Shown piece after piece: positions 24,101 through 39,100 of a DNA stretch of 64,000 nt. This DNA comes from Strigops habroptila. Taxonomy: Eukaryota; Chordata; Aves; Psittaciformes; Psittacidae. Within the stretch, counting starts at the first letter, position 1. Every line of letters starts with the position of its first letter. Under the pieces are notes generated by a model. It was not told the DNA's origin, did no database searches, and saw only the letters and a list, made by a program, of their open reading frames with translations. A program made the translations under genes and the position numbers. Location: contig NC_044278.2 in the NCBI RefSeq assembly GCF_004027225.2, positions 53,831,411-53,895,410 on the forward strand, written 5' to 3'.

Positions 24101-27100
24101 AGGAGACTATTCCTTAATTACGCTCTTCAAAGATTCAAATTCTTATGCTGTTTATTACACTTCCATTGCTTACACATTAGATTAAAAACTTGAAGCCCTC
24201 AAAAGGAATCGGCCGCAGTGTGGCGCTCTGGGTCCACTACCAAAGAGCCCATGGTTCTGGGGTAGGAGGGAGCATAGGCTGTCTTCCTCTGCACTCTGCA
24301 TCTGTTCCTCTGTCTTGCCATTGGGATCCCTGGGGCCAGTCTCGATGAAATCAGTACATAAGCTCTAGTTGCCTATCACTTTTTTAGTCTAAGTTGCATC
24401 ACCTAGGTATTTATTGCCAACTTTCAGTGAAGATGCCCGTAAGAGTAGTGTTTATGCTGATTGGCTTTTTCTTATGCATTTGAAATAATCACTTCTCCCT
24501 GTTTACAATAAATAAGCTGATATGGACTGCTGTGGGCATTAGTACAAGTGAGATTTTGGAGACTTGAAATGTCTGACTCTATGGTATTTTTTTGTTTTGT
24601 CAATGTCTTTTCACCTATATTGGAATAAAAAAAAATTATTTGTTTTGGATAATACATCAAGTGATATATTAATATAATGGTCTGTCTCAGCCTGTAGTAG
24701 CATAATCATATAGAACATTTTTGCACATGGCAGATTTCATAAAACTGTTGCTTAAACCATGGTTTTTTTCCCCCCTCACAGGTTGAATGGGAAAGAGCAC
24801 AGTGTTTTCACAGGAGTGGCTATTGTACATTGCAGCAGTAAAGGTATATGTGTCATTTTATTAAAACTCAGTGTTTGCATTAAAAATTATAAGGATTTGT
24901 ACAAGTGAAGAAACAGGATGGAAATGTTTCATGTACAGTCTGAACTGGCTTTCTACTGCAGATGAGAATTACCTTACCAATATGTAAATTAAAACCTCAC
25001 TACAAAAGCCAGTTTTTTCACTATATTCAGTTTTCACACAGGAAGGAGGATGACAAAATACAATAGACTTCATAAATGCTGTCTCTGAAAGCTATAGGAC
25101 TAATTAAAAGACTAGTGTAAACTGTGGGAATATTCTAAATGGAGTTCAAGTAAGGCACTACAAAATGTGGGCCTGGGCAGATTCAGAACCATTTTAACTG
25201 TTCCTGTGTTCTGTTTACACTAGCTGATGAATAAAAGCAGTTGCGTGTTTTTTTTCTTTTCAGTAAATAAGGGAAGTTTTAGGGGATGAGTGAAATAATG
25301 GCTTAATGCCTCAGACTGTTAATGAATTGTAGGGAGCAATAAATTAGTGTTCTTTATCAGATAATTTATATAGCAAGCAAGTGTGGGGTTTAAGAGAGCT
25401 CTACCATTAATATAACTTAAGGAGTGTTTGGTTTGAGGGACTTCCTCTGATAATTACGCCAACATTCTTTTAGTGCAACTTTTGCATGGACCATTTTTCT
25501 GAAATTTTACTGGACATAGTCATAGACAAATTATTTACAGCTTTAATCTTTACTGAAATGATTGCTCCTAACTCTTATAACAGAAATAGTCAGTTATCCA
25601 GTACTCTTACTAATATGCTAGTACAGTAGAAAGAGAGCTGCTGCAAAATAAATAAAACATGTTATCAAAGGGGTTCCTATGAGCGATCCAGCAAGAATAA
25701 TAATTGTTTAGGAAGAAAGTAAAAGTGCACACAACTGTACTACTAATGCTATGACAGCACATCTCATTTGAAGTTTACAGATTTAACCCACATCATAGTC
25801 AAATGAATGAAATTACCATAAGTCTGCATATTTCCCAAGGGATTCAATCAATTGAGTTTTCTAGAATACGTTTTTAGTTTTAGGTTATAATTAAAATGCT
25901 GTTGTTAAGCACCACATACATGTTACACATGGAATTTTCATCTTGTGCTGATTTTTTTTCTTTTTTTTAGCGACAGGGTCCACACCCAGGTGTGCAGTTC
26001 TTTATTGCACCTCTGGCCTTCTCTCAATCACTTCTAGATACAGAAATAATCGTGTTATTTCTTGAGAGATGATACAAAAATTACACTGACGTTTACTGAT
26101 GGGACTGCTGGATGCCTGAGTCTGCAGTGCAGATGTACATCCATATTCAAGCATTTATAACAGCTATATGTTTAACTGTGAAGGGTTGTTAAGAGTTCTT
26201 TGACAACAGTCATAAAGTTAGAAGGGTGTTTGTAGCCTTCTTTGTACTCAGTGCTGGATGTGTACGCTAGCAGTCCATAAATAGTTCTGCATAAGCATTG
26301 TTAATTGAAGAGCACATCCCACATAGGAAGAGTCCCAAGACAGGACTGTGGAGGTTGAAAATGCAAGCTTTCACTTTCTGGGAAAAGTTGAGTCCGTTGT
26401 CCCTAAAGAGCACTATTGGTCATTTCATGCATCTGTGAAATACCTTTTTTTTTCCCCAAGCAAAAATGTCAACTGAATACAAAATAAAAATGAGCTGTTG
26501 CACTCTTTAAACTACAGTTTCTGGTTTTAATGATACCTTTTCTCTTCTGTAGATAATCAGCTAGAGATGGAAGTCACTGATTTCTATGAAGAGACTAAAG
26601 TAAAATTTTCTGACCTGTCTGAAGATCTTCTGTGGGAGTACATTCATAGCGGGGAGCCAATGTAAGTAAGACCCAGAAACTATCACACAGTATTTAAGAA
26701 TAGGCCTTAGGGTGTGTTATTGGCTATGAACATAAAACGATTTTGTCCCATGTTCTGCGAAGTTTTGCTGTGTGTATTTGATAAATGATAGCATGGGTGA
26801 TGCAAGGTAGGTGTTCTGTTCTTCTTATTTAGAGCTATGATTCCTCCAGGGAAAGTGAACTAGCTTTTTAGTACCCTAACAAATTTGGAAAGTGAAGGCT
26901 GTTGAAATATTCTGGATTAGAGCAATCACTCATGCAATATACAATTACCTCCCTGTTAACAGAGGCATTCAGGGAGCTTGGGTACCTGAGACAATGGATA
27001 GTTCTCATTATAAAAGAGGTGAATAGAGTAAGTATTGGAGAACTTTATTGAAAGAAACTAGAACTTGGTTTAGTTTATTAAAATAGCACTGCTTTGTTGC

Positions 27101-30100
27101 AAGGAATTCCTACTAAATTTTCGCTTATTCTTGTGGCCATCTTATACGTGTTCCTATGCGATAAATATCTCTTCTGTGTTTCCTCTACCTTTGTATATAC
27201 TAATTACTTACAGACAACATTGATTTCCCAGAATAAATAGGATGAGAACAGAATGCCTAACTACTCCTAAGATGAAATTGACTAGATTGTTGTGTTTATT
27301 TTGCCTTTTTTTTTTTTTTTTAATAAGTACTTATTTGAAGACAGAATTTTCCTTCCCCTCGTATTAGCTGAAGCTTAGTGAAGGCAAATCAGGCCATAGT
27401 TAGCACTATGGATGGCATATCTGGTGATCTGAGGTGAACTTCTGGCTCTGTAACTTAAATTCTGACTGTGTAAGAATATCAGTCATAATATAAACTCATT
27501 TGTGCTATAAAACAATACAGTCACATTTTACTGGGGAAAGAGAACCAGTGTAGATTTAGGATTTATGTAAGTGCTTATCTGTAAATGAGGCATATTTTCT
27601 GAACATGTAAGGTTCCCAGCTTATTACAGAGACTGAAGCTAAATCGGATTATGCAGAGAAGAATGTTTTGGCAAGAATGCAGTTTGTAACAGAAATTCCT
27701 AGCAGAGTTTTGGAAGGTGATCTTTAGCAGCTGATCAAACTGCAGTTTTATGAAGGAGAAATGACCATGGATTTTTAGGAAGAATGTCATGTTGAAAAAT
27801 GTTTTGTAATATTCTGATTATTTCCTCTGGAAGAAAATAAGCTTTAGCAGTTCTGTGCTGAAGCAAAATGGCTCATGAGCATCACGGGGTGATTCTGTTC
27901 ATTCTGCTAAACAGGGTGTGTGACAGCAAGGGCTTCTCAAGGACCAGAGTTTCAGAGAATGTATTTCTTTACTCTCTGAAGCAGAAGCCAATCAATCTTC
28001 AAGAGAATAGGAAGAGTTTGCTTTGGCCTTGTAAAAGAACTACTAAATAGTAGTAGTAGTGTCCTTATAAATTTTGCAAAACAGTCAGGTGAAGTCTCTT
28101 ATGGGATTTTTTAATTCGTTTGGGGTTTTTGGTTCCCCTCCTCTGTGGCCACCCACTGCTTACACATTTATGTGCAGATAGATTTTTCTAAACACTATTG
28201 CAGTTCAAATGACCATTTGTTTATTTTTTTTTAATGGCTTCTTAAGTTTCTGAAAACATAAAACTCAACGATCACATGAAAAACTAAAAGAAGATTGCCT
28301 CTTTTGTGCTATTTGGATTGGACAGAGTTCTTTTTATAGCAAGGACAAAATTGGCATTTAGTATTTCTAAAGTCTGTCACTGGTGACTCGGGGACTAATT
28401 GTAAAAGTATATAGCTGACTTAAGGTATGAATAAGGGAGGAGGGAAAAGCACTGTCTCAAGGTAGTCTGTGATGAGGCTATAAAACCCCTCAAATTTTGG
28501 CTGCAGAAAGATAGCCTTTCCCTTCTTATTTTATTCCTGTTTCTCTTTCCAACCAAGGATTTTCTGCTGGCTGGCAGATCTTTTCTTGCTCTGTAAAAAG
28601 AAGGGTGGACTGTAGTAATCTTAACCATTTTGGACTTGTGTAATGAGTAGACTTAGTTTCTGTGCACCTCTTTGATCCAGCTTCTTATTTTGTAATCTTT
28701 CGCTTGTGAACAACTTCCTCTATCTCTGCTAACAACTTCCAGTCTGAAGATTCTGTGTGGTTTTTGGTAACTCTGCTCTGAATGGTGACAATGAAATCAA
28801 AGGACCCTACTCACTCTGGGGAAAAAGGAGGCTGGAGCTGTATGGTTTTAGACTTAACTATGAAGTAATAAAATGTAGAATGTAAATGTCTTTCTTCCTT
28901 TGTATGATTTCTCTTAAGAGTTATTTCCTTCAAAGCTATAGCAAATATATCATTTAGATATTGCAAATAGTTAGTCTCACAGCATAACTAAGCTCATGGA
29001 TAGCTTGAGGTTATCAGCTCTGAGAGCATAAGAGCAAAAATCTTCCAGGTGCAGGATTACAGAAGTAGAGAGAGCTGTGCTGTTCTTATACTGCAACTGA
29101 CTTTGAACCTTATTTTTTTACCTGTCATGTTGCTACAGTTGACTCATCTGTATGAAATAGTTGTTCTACATTCATGGCTATATGGGCCAAGACACATGTA
29201 TTGTCAGACATGTGTTCTTGCCTTTGGAAATCCACCTAAAACCCAACCAAGCATCTCCCTTTATCTGTAGGAGCCGGAGTGCTTGTTAGTGCAAAAGTGT
29301 TTTATTTGATCATTTTTCTCAGTTGGACAATACAAATATTGTATACATGGATATACTATTTTGTGGCATGTTCAAATTCTACACCTAAAAAAGGAAATGT
29401 GCTTTAATGTTGCCTTTTCAAGAGTTACCTCCATTTTATGTCTATTTTCCCCCCATTGTATATTGTGGGTTGGTTTGTTTGGGGGTCTGTTGGGTTTTGG
29501 GGGTTGTTTGGGTTTTTTAGGAAAAAACAGTGGGTGTTGCACACATTCCTCCTGAAATCATGTATCTTTACAACAGTTGGTCAACTGAAAAATGTTTCAG
29601 TTGCAGCAGTGATCTTGCAGTTTGTCAGAAGGTCTTTAAAGTGAGTTGTATTTTCATTGTAATATAAATTAACTGATGCTGTGCATACTGTTGCCAATGA
29701 AGCCTTGAAGTTAGTGCTATGCTGATAAAAGTATCCAGTTGCAAAACCCAGTCAGATTAGCCAGAGCTAGTTGAGAGCTGTGTAAATACTGATAGACTCT
29801 GGGTTTTAGCATGGAAGATGCTTATTGAAAAATCAGTGGAACTTTTACTAATTACATAGCCTCATGCATTTGGACTAGAGCTGTACTTGTAGTAGAGAAT
29901 CCTTCTCAGGATCCAATGCCAGGATATAAAGTTCTATATAAAAATAAACAAGATGTGGGCAATTGTGTTAATACTCCTTGCTGGGAGTATGATATCACTG
30001 CTTTTGATGGTTACAATGTTTTTTGCCTCCGCGTCAGCATATGCCAGAATGACTTCATCCTACTGGACTGCTACTTCATTTAAAAAATGAAATGACTATT

Positions 30101-33100
30101 TAGTCATTAGAATATTTTTAATTTAGATGTTATAAGTCTTAAGTATGTTATAAAAGAAGGAATAATTTAAACAATGATGAAGCTAGATATTGGTGCTTTA
30201 TGCAAGATTAAGAGAAAAGCCCTGTTCCCCAGTTCATAGCAATTCAGAAATCTTATTTGCTGGGATACTGATCCTCTGTTTCTTTTAGGAGACTATCAAA
30301 AAGAGAATCCAGAAATAAGTTCTAAAAATACTAAGAGCTGGTTCTGATCAAATCTAAGATGAAAAATCAATAATCTTCTTTGTGTAGTAACCTTCTTTCA
30401 CAAGTACTTTGTGTAATTCCATACTATTTTAAGTTAATAGGTCTGGGACTGACTGACCTTTGGTTTCAAAGCTTGCTGACTTAGGCTTCCAGATTCTGGT
30501 GTTATCTTGTAGTAAACACACTCCTAACTGCCTCGTTCCTTAAATGTGGACAATAAAAACTATTGAGACTATTGCAGCTTATGTGCCTGTATGCATTTCC
30601 ATTCCACATAGTGCAATTTGCATAATTACACCTAAGGACAAATCAGATTTCCAAAACATATTTCTGTGGAAATACGTTTGTGTGCCAAATTACTAGTATT
30701 AAGATGGCGTCTAAGAGCACAGTGTTAAGAACTACAACTCTGCTTATATCTCAGAGGTTTATACAAGAACTAGATGGGGCTGAATGGGAGAGTAGTGGGT
30801 TTTGTATTTGGATAGGTTGCTCCTCCCCAGGAAAGTCCTATCTTCCTGATCCTCATTTTAGATATTCCTGTGACTAAGATCCACTAGATGTATACTACAG
30901 TCATTTGAGTACTAAGATGTCTTCTTCAGTGTGAGCTCCTTTTGGAGCTAACATATTCCTAAAGGCTCTTCAGCCTCTTGTGGAATAGAGTGAAGGTCAG
31001 TATGCAGCCAGGTGACCCAATAGTAATGTTGGTTTGTTACCTTTTTGGTAGTCAGGAGTTGGAGAATGCAGTCTAACTGCAGCCAGCTGATGTAACCTCC
31101 TGCTTAGGTTACTATGGTACTTGGACTGTCCAAAGCATAAACACCTTAGGCTGCTCACCCCTAGTAGAAATACTGATCCTTGTATTTGTCTTGTGATTTA
31201 TAAATTGAAGCATTGAGTCTAACTAGTAGATTTAATCTGCCTTTAACTTGAGTACACTTGTCTGTCTTTCAGACTCTGCGCTATTTCTGGAGTATTTGTG
31301 ATCTGTGCTACCTTCACTCTTAACTGTAATTATATATATGTCATTTTTGCTTTCTCCTCCCCCAGGGACAAGGCTGGTGGATATGGAATCCAGGCCCTCG
31401 GTGGAATGTTAGTTGAGTATGTCCACGGAGACTTCTTGAATGTGATGGGATTTCCTCTGAATCACTTCTGCAAAAAGCTAGCGGAATTGTACTATCCGCC
31501 TTCTAAACATAATGTACAACATAAAAAGTATGACTCTATCCCTTCTGTGGACACTTTTGAGAACCTAAGTGATGGAGAAAGTGAATCTGCAAATTTTACA
31601 GAGCACAAAGATGCTAGTAAATTGGACAGCAGCAGGATGTGTTCATCAGGAGCTATTTATAATTCTGAAAACAGTTCTAGTGTCAGAACTGGGTTTATGG
31701 TGTCTCTGGAAAATCAGAATGGCATGCCAGAAAGTGCAACAAAACTTCCATCTAAAATTCTAGAGCTGATGGATGGATTTAGAGCCTCAAAGGTAAGGAA
31801 AAAAAGAAACCCAAAACCCTGCTTACTACATTGCTGGCTGATACAGTTGTTTCATTAGACTTCAGTATATAACAGGTAATGTGAAATACTTGAGCTGGTG
31901 TAAGAATGTAGTAATAATTAGTAAAAGATAACCGGTAAAGTACTAGAGAATCCCAAGATAGCTGAAACTTCTGGTGCAATACAAATGTTGGAGTTGTTTT
32001 TTTTTTGGTGTTTGCTTTTATCTCTTCTATGGAATTTTAATTACCCATTTGATAAAAAAATTATGTCTTTTGAGAGGAAAAAATTGGGTTAGGTTTTTTT
32101 GTGTTTTTGGTTTGGTGGTTTGCGTTTCTTCTTACTGATCACAAGAGCACAATCAGGCAGGAAGTTACCTGTTGTATACTCTGCAAAGACAGCATTTAAT
32201 ATAGTTAACTTATCTGAGTTAAAACTGTGACAATAATTGTATATATTATATTTGCTTTCTAACTTCTAATGCTTAGCATTAGAATTCTGTGGAGGATCTT
32301 AGGGGGTTTTTTATTCCATGTTAAAGAGATTTTTATATAACCTGTTTCATGTTCATGTTTAGCTGATAATATCCATGCAGTATCTGAAGGAGACATACAA
32401 GTAACAGTTTACCAACAGAAGATCACATGCTCTGTGTATCAGCCAAGTGTGATGAGAAATGAGTACCTAGACATTTTAAATACTACCAGTTTTTCTACTC
32501 AGTTCCAGCGTGGTGAAGCCAATAGTGAAGAATGCAAAGGAGAAATAAACACCAATCATTCTAATAGATCACTGATATCCATCAGCCATCGTCGTGTTTT
32601 AGGAAGAGGTGAAAAAAAAGGCTAAAGTGGCAGTGAAATGACAAACCTGGAACTAAAGATTTAACACATTTGAGGGGGATGGAGGGAAACACGCCAGACA
32701 GTGAACAATGGTTTTGCTGAAACAACAGAAAGTTGTACTCAGATCTGAAGGAAAACCATAGTGTGGTCACCGTAGGTCTGTGGGCGTGCTGCTTGCAGGC
32801 ATGCAAAGCAGTACTGAGAGACTTGGAATAAAGCAGCCTTGAGATTGCTGCATTTGAGCTTCTGTATCTATAGAGAATGGGTTTTGATGTATTTGAATGG
32901 GTGAGATGATGTTTAGCATTTCTTCAATTTCAGTAAAATACGGAGACATCAAATTATGTACACTCTTTACACTTCTGTGATGTAGAATTCGGTTTTGTGC
33001 AGTAAATAGAGGGTAGAGGCTGGAAATAGAAGCAGAAGCTTTCCTTTCCCACTAATCCAGTGTAAAGTCATAGTATGAAGTGCTGAGTTGAACTAGTGGG

Positions 33101-36100
33101 AAATTTTTTTTCCTGACGGCTTGAATCTTTGTAAAATTAATTACCAGTTGCAATGAATGCTTCCTGTGATCTGACAAAACACAGCATCTCTCCGCTTGTA
33201 GAATAGGGATAAGAGCACAAAAGCATTTAGTTTCACAAAAGCTCTCAAGTTCTGTTTCGTTTTGGTCCTTCAGTGTTGTTTCAAGGACTTCATAAAGCAG
33301 AATGAAGCCTCCTCCTGCTGAAGATGTTGCCACCTGTTTTACTTTGAACAGCTGCTGTTGCAGAACAGGAGGGGATCAGAGTTAAATCCTACTTTCTCAA
33401 GATTAGTATGTTCTGAATTTGCATAATCTGATCCATACTCAGACCTTTGGGGTTTTTCCTTTGATTTCCCCCTACCTCCTTGAACTGAGAATTATAGAAT
33501 GGTAGAAAGAGTGATTTGGATCAGCCAAGTTTTTGACCTCGCTTCTTACTTTCTCTTTCCTGTTCTTACAGTTTTCGGGTGGTATCAGTCCAAAGATTGG
33601 ACAGGTCTTGGAAGCCAAATGATTGTAGGTTAGATGCAGTTGGCTCGGTATTGTGAAAGCCTGGATTATAATAAATCTCAGCTATATGTTCTCATTAGAA
33701 TAACAGAGGAAACTGTAAAAAGAGGATGAAGATGATATGATATATATACACACACAGTAGCAGACCTTCCCCAAAGTTAATCTCTTTTTCTCCATTTGAT
33801 TTTTATCAAACAGAATGTCAATCTTTTTTTTCCTTGACTGCCTTGATTAAGTGCATTATAGTTGCCTTCAGTTGCAAAGAAATGGATTCTGTGATTGCTG
33901 TGTGTGCTTCCGCTCCTGTGCTCTATAAGGTGTGCATGTAGGACAGTTGTGCTCTGAAGTTTTATTCTTTTTTTTTTTCCCCCTTAATTTTTATTAACCA
34001 GACAAGTATTACAGCAGCTGAAACTGTTACACTGCCTTAGTGGAGCTTTCCATTCCTTATGTTTTGGGTAAATCAAATTTAATTTGATCTTTTGGCATTG
34101 GTTCAGATGCTTAAGAATGTTTGACCTTATGGAACAGTCTTACAGATTAGGATATGGTAAATACCAGAATAAAGAGGTTGTCTTCATACGAAATCTGTAG
34201 GCTGCACTGCAGAATATTTTGAGTTCCCTTCTCTCCCAAACACCTCTGGAAAAATTCTGTTACTTGGCTAAGATAATGAAACCCTCTGAGACAGAAGGAA
34301 ACCCTCAGATGATATAATTATCATAGCAATTTTTAGGAGTTTTGTTAAACTATGTTGCACTTAAAGAGTAGTTCTGCAGAGTAATTATAGGCAAAAGGTT
34401 CATTGATTGCAGTCTTTTAAACACAGTATGCTAACAGGCTTTTTTCCCTACATTTAGGCTCTGTTTGTAGCCTCTAAGCTGAAGATGTTTGATCACTTGA
34501 AAAATAAAGGTCCACTGAAAGCTGTGGATATTGCAAATGAGGTTGGAACCTCTGTGTGTGGAACAGAAAGACTCCTTGATGCATGTGCTGCTCTTGGATT
34601 ACTGGAGAAAACACCACAAGGTGACTAATTCCTTCTCTCTGCAACTGCATATAGTACTGAAAGACATGCAGGACTGGAAGAGCTGCTTTGAAGGTCACAG
34701 GGTTTAACTTGATATTGTGGGTAATTTGGAATTTGGGGAAAGGGGAATGGATTGTTGCTTGTTTGCTTGCATTATTAGTAGCTGGAATTGTTTCATCTAG
34801 GGGCAGGCTTTATGTAATGAACACATTCAAGTCTTTGAGGAAACCTTAGATTGCTTTTGCTCGCTGAATATAGCACTGACCAGATTTCTAAGAAAAAGTT
34901 GACAGTTGTGTGGGCAGTCTCAGGGAGCAGTGTAATAGCTCAGACATATCATCTGCATTTGGGTCACAACAACCCCATGTGATGCTACAGGCTTGGGGAA
35001 GAGTGGCTGGAAAGCTGCCGGGTGGAAAAGGACCTGCAGGTGCTGACTGACAGCCACTGAACTTGACCCAGCTTGTGCCCAGGCAGCTAAGAAGGGCAAC
35101 AGCATCCTGGCTTGTATCAGCAATGGTGTGGCCAACAGGAGTAGGGAGATGATCATCCCCTGTACTCGGCACTGGTGAGGCTGCACCTCAAATACTGTGT
35201 TCAGTTCTGGGCCCCGCACTACGAAATATTGAAGTGCTGGAGTGAGAGAAGGGCCATGGAGCTGGTGAAGAGCCTGGAGCACAAGTCTTATGAGGATTGG
35301 TTGAAAGAACTGGTTGTTTAGCTGGAGAAAAGGAGGCTCAGGGGGGACCTTATCGCTCTCTACAACTACCTGAAAGGAAGTTGTAACAAGGTCAGTATCG
35401 GTCTCTTCTCACAAGTGATAGGGCAAGAGGAAATGGCCTCCAGTTGCACCAGGGGAGGTTTAGATTGGGTATTAGCAAAAATTTCTTCACTGGAAGGATT
35501 GTCAAGCATTGGAACAGGCTGCCCAGGGAAGTGCTGGAGTCACCATCCCTAGAAGTATTTAAAAACTGTGTAGATGAGGCCCACAGTGATTTAGTGATTA
35601 GCGATTTATGATTTAGTGGTGGTCTTGGCAGCCCTGGGGTGACGGTTGGACTTGATGATCTTAGGGGTCTTTCCAGCCTAAATGATCCTATCATTCTGTC
35701 TAAAATAAGGACCAAATTCCATTCCCTGATGCAGCAATGCAGAATCACAGTCCTCAGCAGTGAATCAGGGTTTTAACCAGGAGTGCTCTGGAATGTGTTC
35801 CTCTTTGTGGACAACTTAAATTTTAGTGCCCCTAACCAGAACAGTGCTTGAAGGTGTATATAGGCGAGGGAGTCAGGATTAACTCTTTCAGTCCACTCTA
35901 TGTAGTTACAAGTTTCCAATATGCATCATTTACATTGTAAGACTTGAAATGGTCAAGTGTCAAGAAAAGGAAATAAAGCAGGTTTTCAACTCTGTTAGAG
36001 GACAAGACCAAGGAGAAAGCCCTGAAGGCAAAACATTTTGGAGAAAGCTTGAACTTAAGGGGAGGAGAAGCCGTAATCTAAAGCAAAATGCAGCCAAGAA

Positions 36101-39100
36101 TGAGGAACTTCTAGTACTCTCCATTAAATATTAGGTGTCTAGCTGAGCTACTCTGGTTTAAAAAATAAAAAAATCAATGCTTATCTGTATCATCCAGTAT
36201 CTAAATTCTTTTTTTGTAAACAAAATACTTGCTCCTTTAAGAACAAGAAGACTTTTAGAATTATTTCATATAAATATTTGCACAGAAAAGATAACATCAG
36301 GATTTGCTAGCTATTTAACAGCTATGCAGGAAGACATGCCTTCAGGTTTAAAGCAACAGTTATACTGAAACAAAGCCTGGTTACAGTTGTTTTCTTCCCA
36401 TAAGGTTACAGTAATACAGATTCAACAAATACGTATCTGACTTCAGATGGTGAATACTCACTTCATGGCTACATTATCCACTCTAATGACCACCTTTGGC
36501 CTCTCTTCACATTCCTGGAGTCTGCTGTCAAAGAAGGGAGCAGGCAGAACCATCGAGCCTTTGGAAAGAAAGCAGAGGATTTATTTAAGGTAATATAAAC
36601 TCTCATTAGTATCAAAACTAGCTGTGAGGAGCCCAGAACTGATCTAGGGGCAAACAGAGAAGAAAGTTGGTCAGTCTCAGAAATGGTAGAAGCACAATGC
36701 AACTAGACCTAGACTTCTGTTCCTTTCAACTTTAGACTCTAAAGTGCTGGAGCAATCACAGAATATACTAGGAAATTCAAGGGCTGACAAAAATTCTCTG
36801 GCTAAAGTGTTGCCCATCCAGCTAACATACTCTCAGAACAACCTCTGGGCCTGTTTACATTTGTGTCCTTTTTTAACACCAGATAGTAGTGTCATATCAT
36901 ATAATCACCTCTTCCACGCTGGATGCCAGTCACTTGATGCTGATGTGCATTCAGTTCAGTCTGTGCCGACTGCATAATCAGAGCTGTTTTCAAAGTCATT
37001 CTGTGTTGATGCAGACTTGTCAATTATCCTCCTGGTGAAGCAGGTGGAGGGGCATAAATATTTCTGCCTGTGTAAGGAAAGGGCTAGTAGAGTGAGCAGA
37101 ACATGTCAGGACTTTACCTCTGACAGCAGAGCTGGCTAAAAAGTGTGCTTCAGACTAAATCCTGAGGTTCTTAATTTGTACTTACCTTCTAGATGCTGAT
37201 GAAGCCAGTCCCCTAAAGGAGATGTCTACATCCCTCATACACAGCTGATAAACAGAAATAAGAGCTTTTGGAAACTTAAGGTCCTGTTAGCCTAGTTTTG
37301 GTATCGCTGTAGTGAAACAGCAAAGGATTTGGATGAGCAATTAGTCAATGGCACTTTCAACTGATCTTTTAATTTTAGAGTTCTAATGTTAATGATGTGC
37401 ACCTACTGCTGTGGTTGTACGTAGTTTTAATTAAGTCACGAAACTAAACTTCAATTACTGTGCTTTTTTTCTCTTTTTAGGACTATTATCACAGCCAGGA
37501 AGTGAAGCAACGTTTTATGGCTGCCATGCACAGCATTGCCCACCTGACAGCAAGAGGCGTGGCTACAGCATTTGATCTTTCACGGTTTAAATCTGCTTGT
37601 GATTTAGGAGGTATTGCTTGGAATTGAACTTGTATACAAATTTAAGAGAAAAGCTTGATTTCAATTCCATATTTTATTACTTAAAATGTATTTTTTTACT
37701 AAGATTGCATTATTATCTACTATTATTTTTCTGGTATGGTAATGTCAGAATAAAAGGGTTAAGTGCAGTTGACTGAAAGCAGAGTTACTTAAATGGTGTT
37801 TGAGTAGACTGAAGTAAGTAAATGTTTGTCCAATCAGTTACCTACTGACACAGCTCAACACAGAAAACAAGATGATTTGTGGCCCATGAGATAGAATATT
37901 GGGCTGGGAGCTCCATTTTCAACTGTGCTGTTGCTGTCCATTGGCATGTCCAAGATTTTCAAAAGTAATGAAGGATTGATTTCTGAATCCTTCTGTATTG
38001 GGGTGTCAAACTTGAAACACTACACTGCTAGAACAAAAAGTTTTGATTCTTTTGGAATTGGTTTGTTTTGTGTGTAGTTTTAATTCTGATTTGATGTCTC
38101 TATTTTAGTGTTGTATACAGCCTTGTCTTTAAAAATGTCTGCAAATGCTGGGAGAAAAGACTTGATTTGACTTTTTTAAACTTTCAACAGGTTGCACTGG
38201 AGCTCTGGCTCATGAATTAGTGAAAATATACCCAAATCTCAGTGTCACAGTATTTGACCTTCCAGAAGTCATTGCAAACACCTCTTACTTTCAGCCTTCA
38301 GCAGAACACACAGCTCCAGTAACATTTGTATCAGGTAAATGTAACACATGATCTTTTTGTCTTATTTCTGTCACCCTGGAGCACAGTGCAGGCTCTTTTG
38401 CTGCAGAAGATGGTCTGCTACCCTGCTCCAACCCCTTAGTGCAAGGCAATGCACGCACACCCATGCTAAATGGGGACATTGTATTTCCAGGCCTGTGGGG
38501 ATAAAAAAACCTGGCTATAGTTGGAAAACGTGGATAAATAAGGAAGTATGAATTAGTAATGTTTTTAGTACCACTGGGAGCAGAGGCTGCATGTCTTTAT
38601 CTCAGGCTTTTATTTTCTAGGCAAGATCAACATGGTGGCTACAAAACATTTCAATGTCTCCTTCCTTGCTTTAGGCTTTCTCCTCATTTTTTATATGTTA
38701 TGGAATTCTTACCTGTGTTCTGCTCTTCTCTTTAACTATGCTTTCCTTATCTGCAAATCAGTGCATACCTATACCTGTTCATTCTTGTTTCTTTCTTTAC
38801 CTCTGCTGAAGCTCCTCATTTCTCTGCAATATTTTCATTTCATTTTGTAGGAATGTCCTCTGTGATTTCCGCAGGAATGTACTAACTCTGCTTTCCAACA
38901 GGTGACTTCTTCAAGGATAATCTTCCAGAAGCAGATCTTTATATCCTTTCACGTGTTCTTCATGACTGGCCTGATGAAAAAATACACGTGCTTTTAAGCA
39001 AGATATCGGCTGTTTGCAAACCAGGTAAGTTTTTTTCATCTTGTGGGCTTAAAAGTATATGTTAATGCATAAACATAATGAGTTAGAAGTTCATATTAAA

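Noticed and set aside
32376-32402. Short 'cagtatctgaaggag' word like the CR1 'QYLKGAYK' segment
   Set aside because: Only about 25 bases match and flanks do not; too short to call a CR1 copy.
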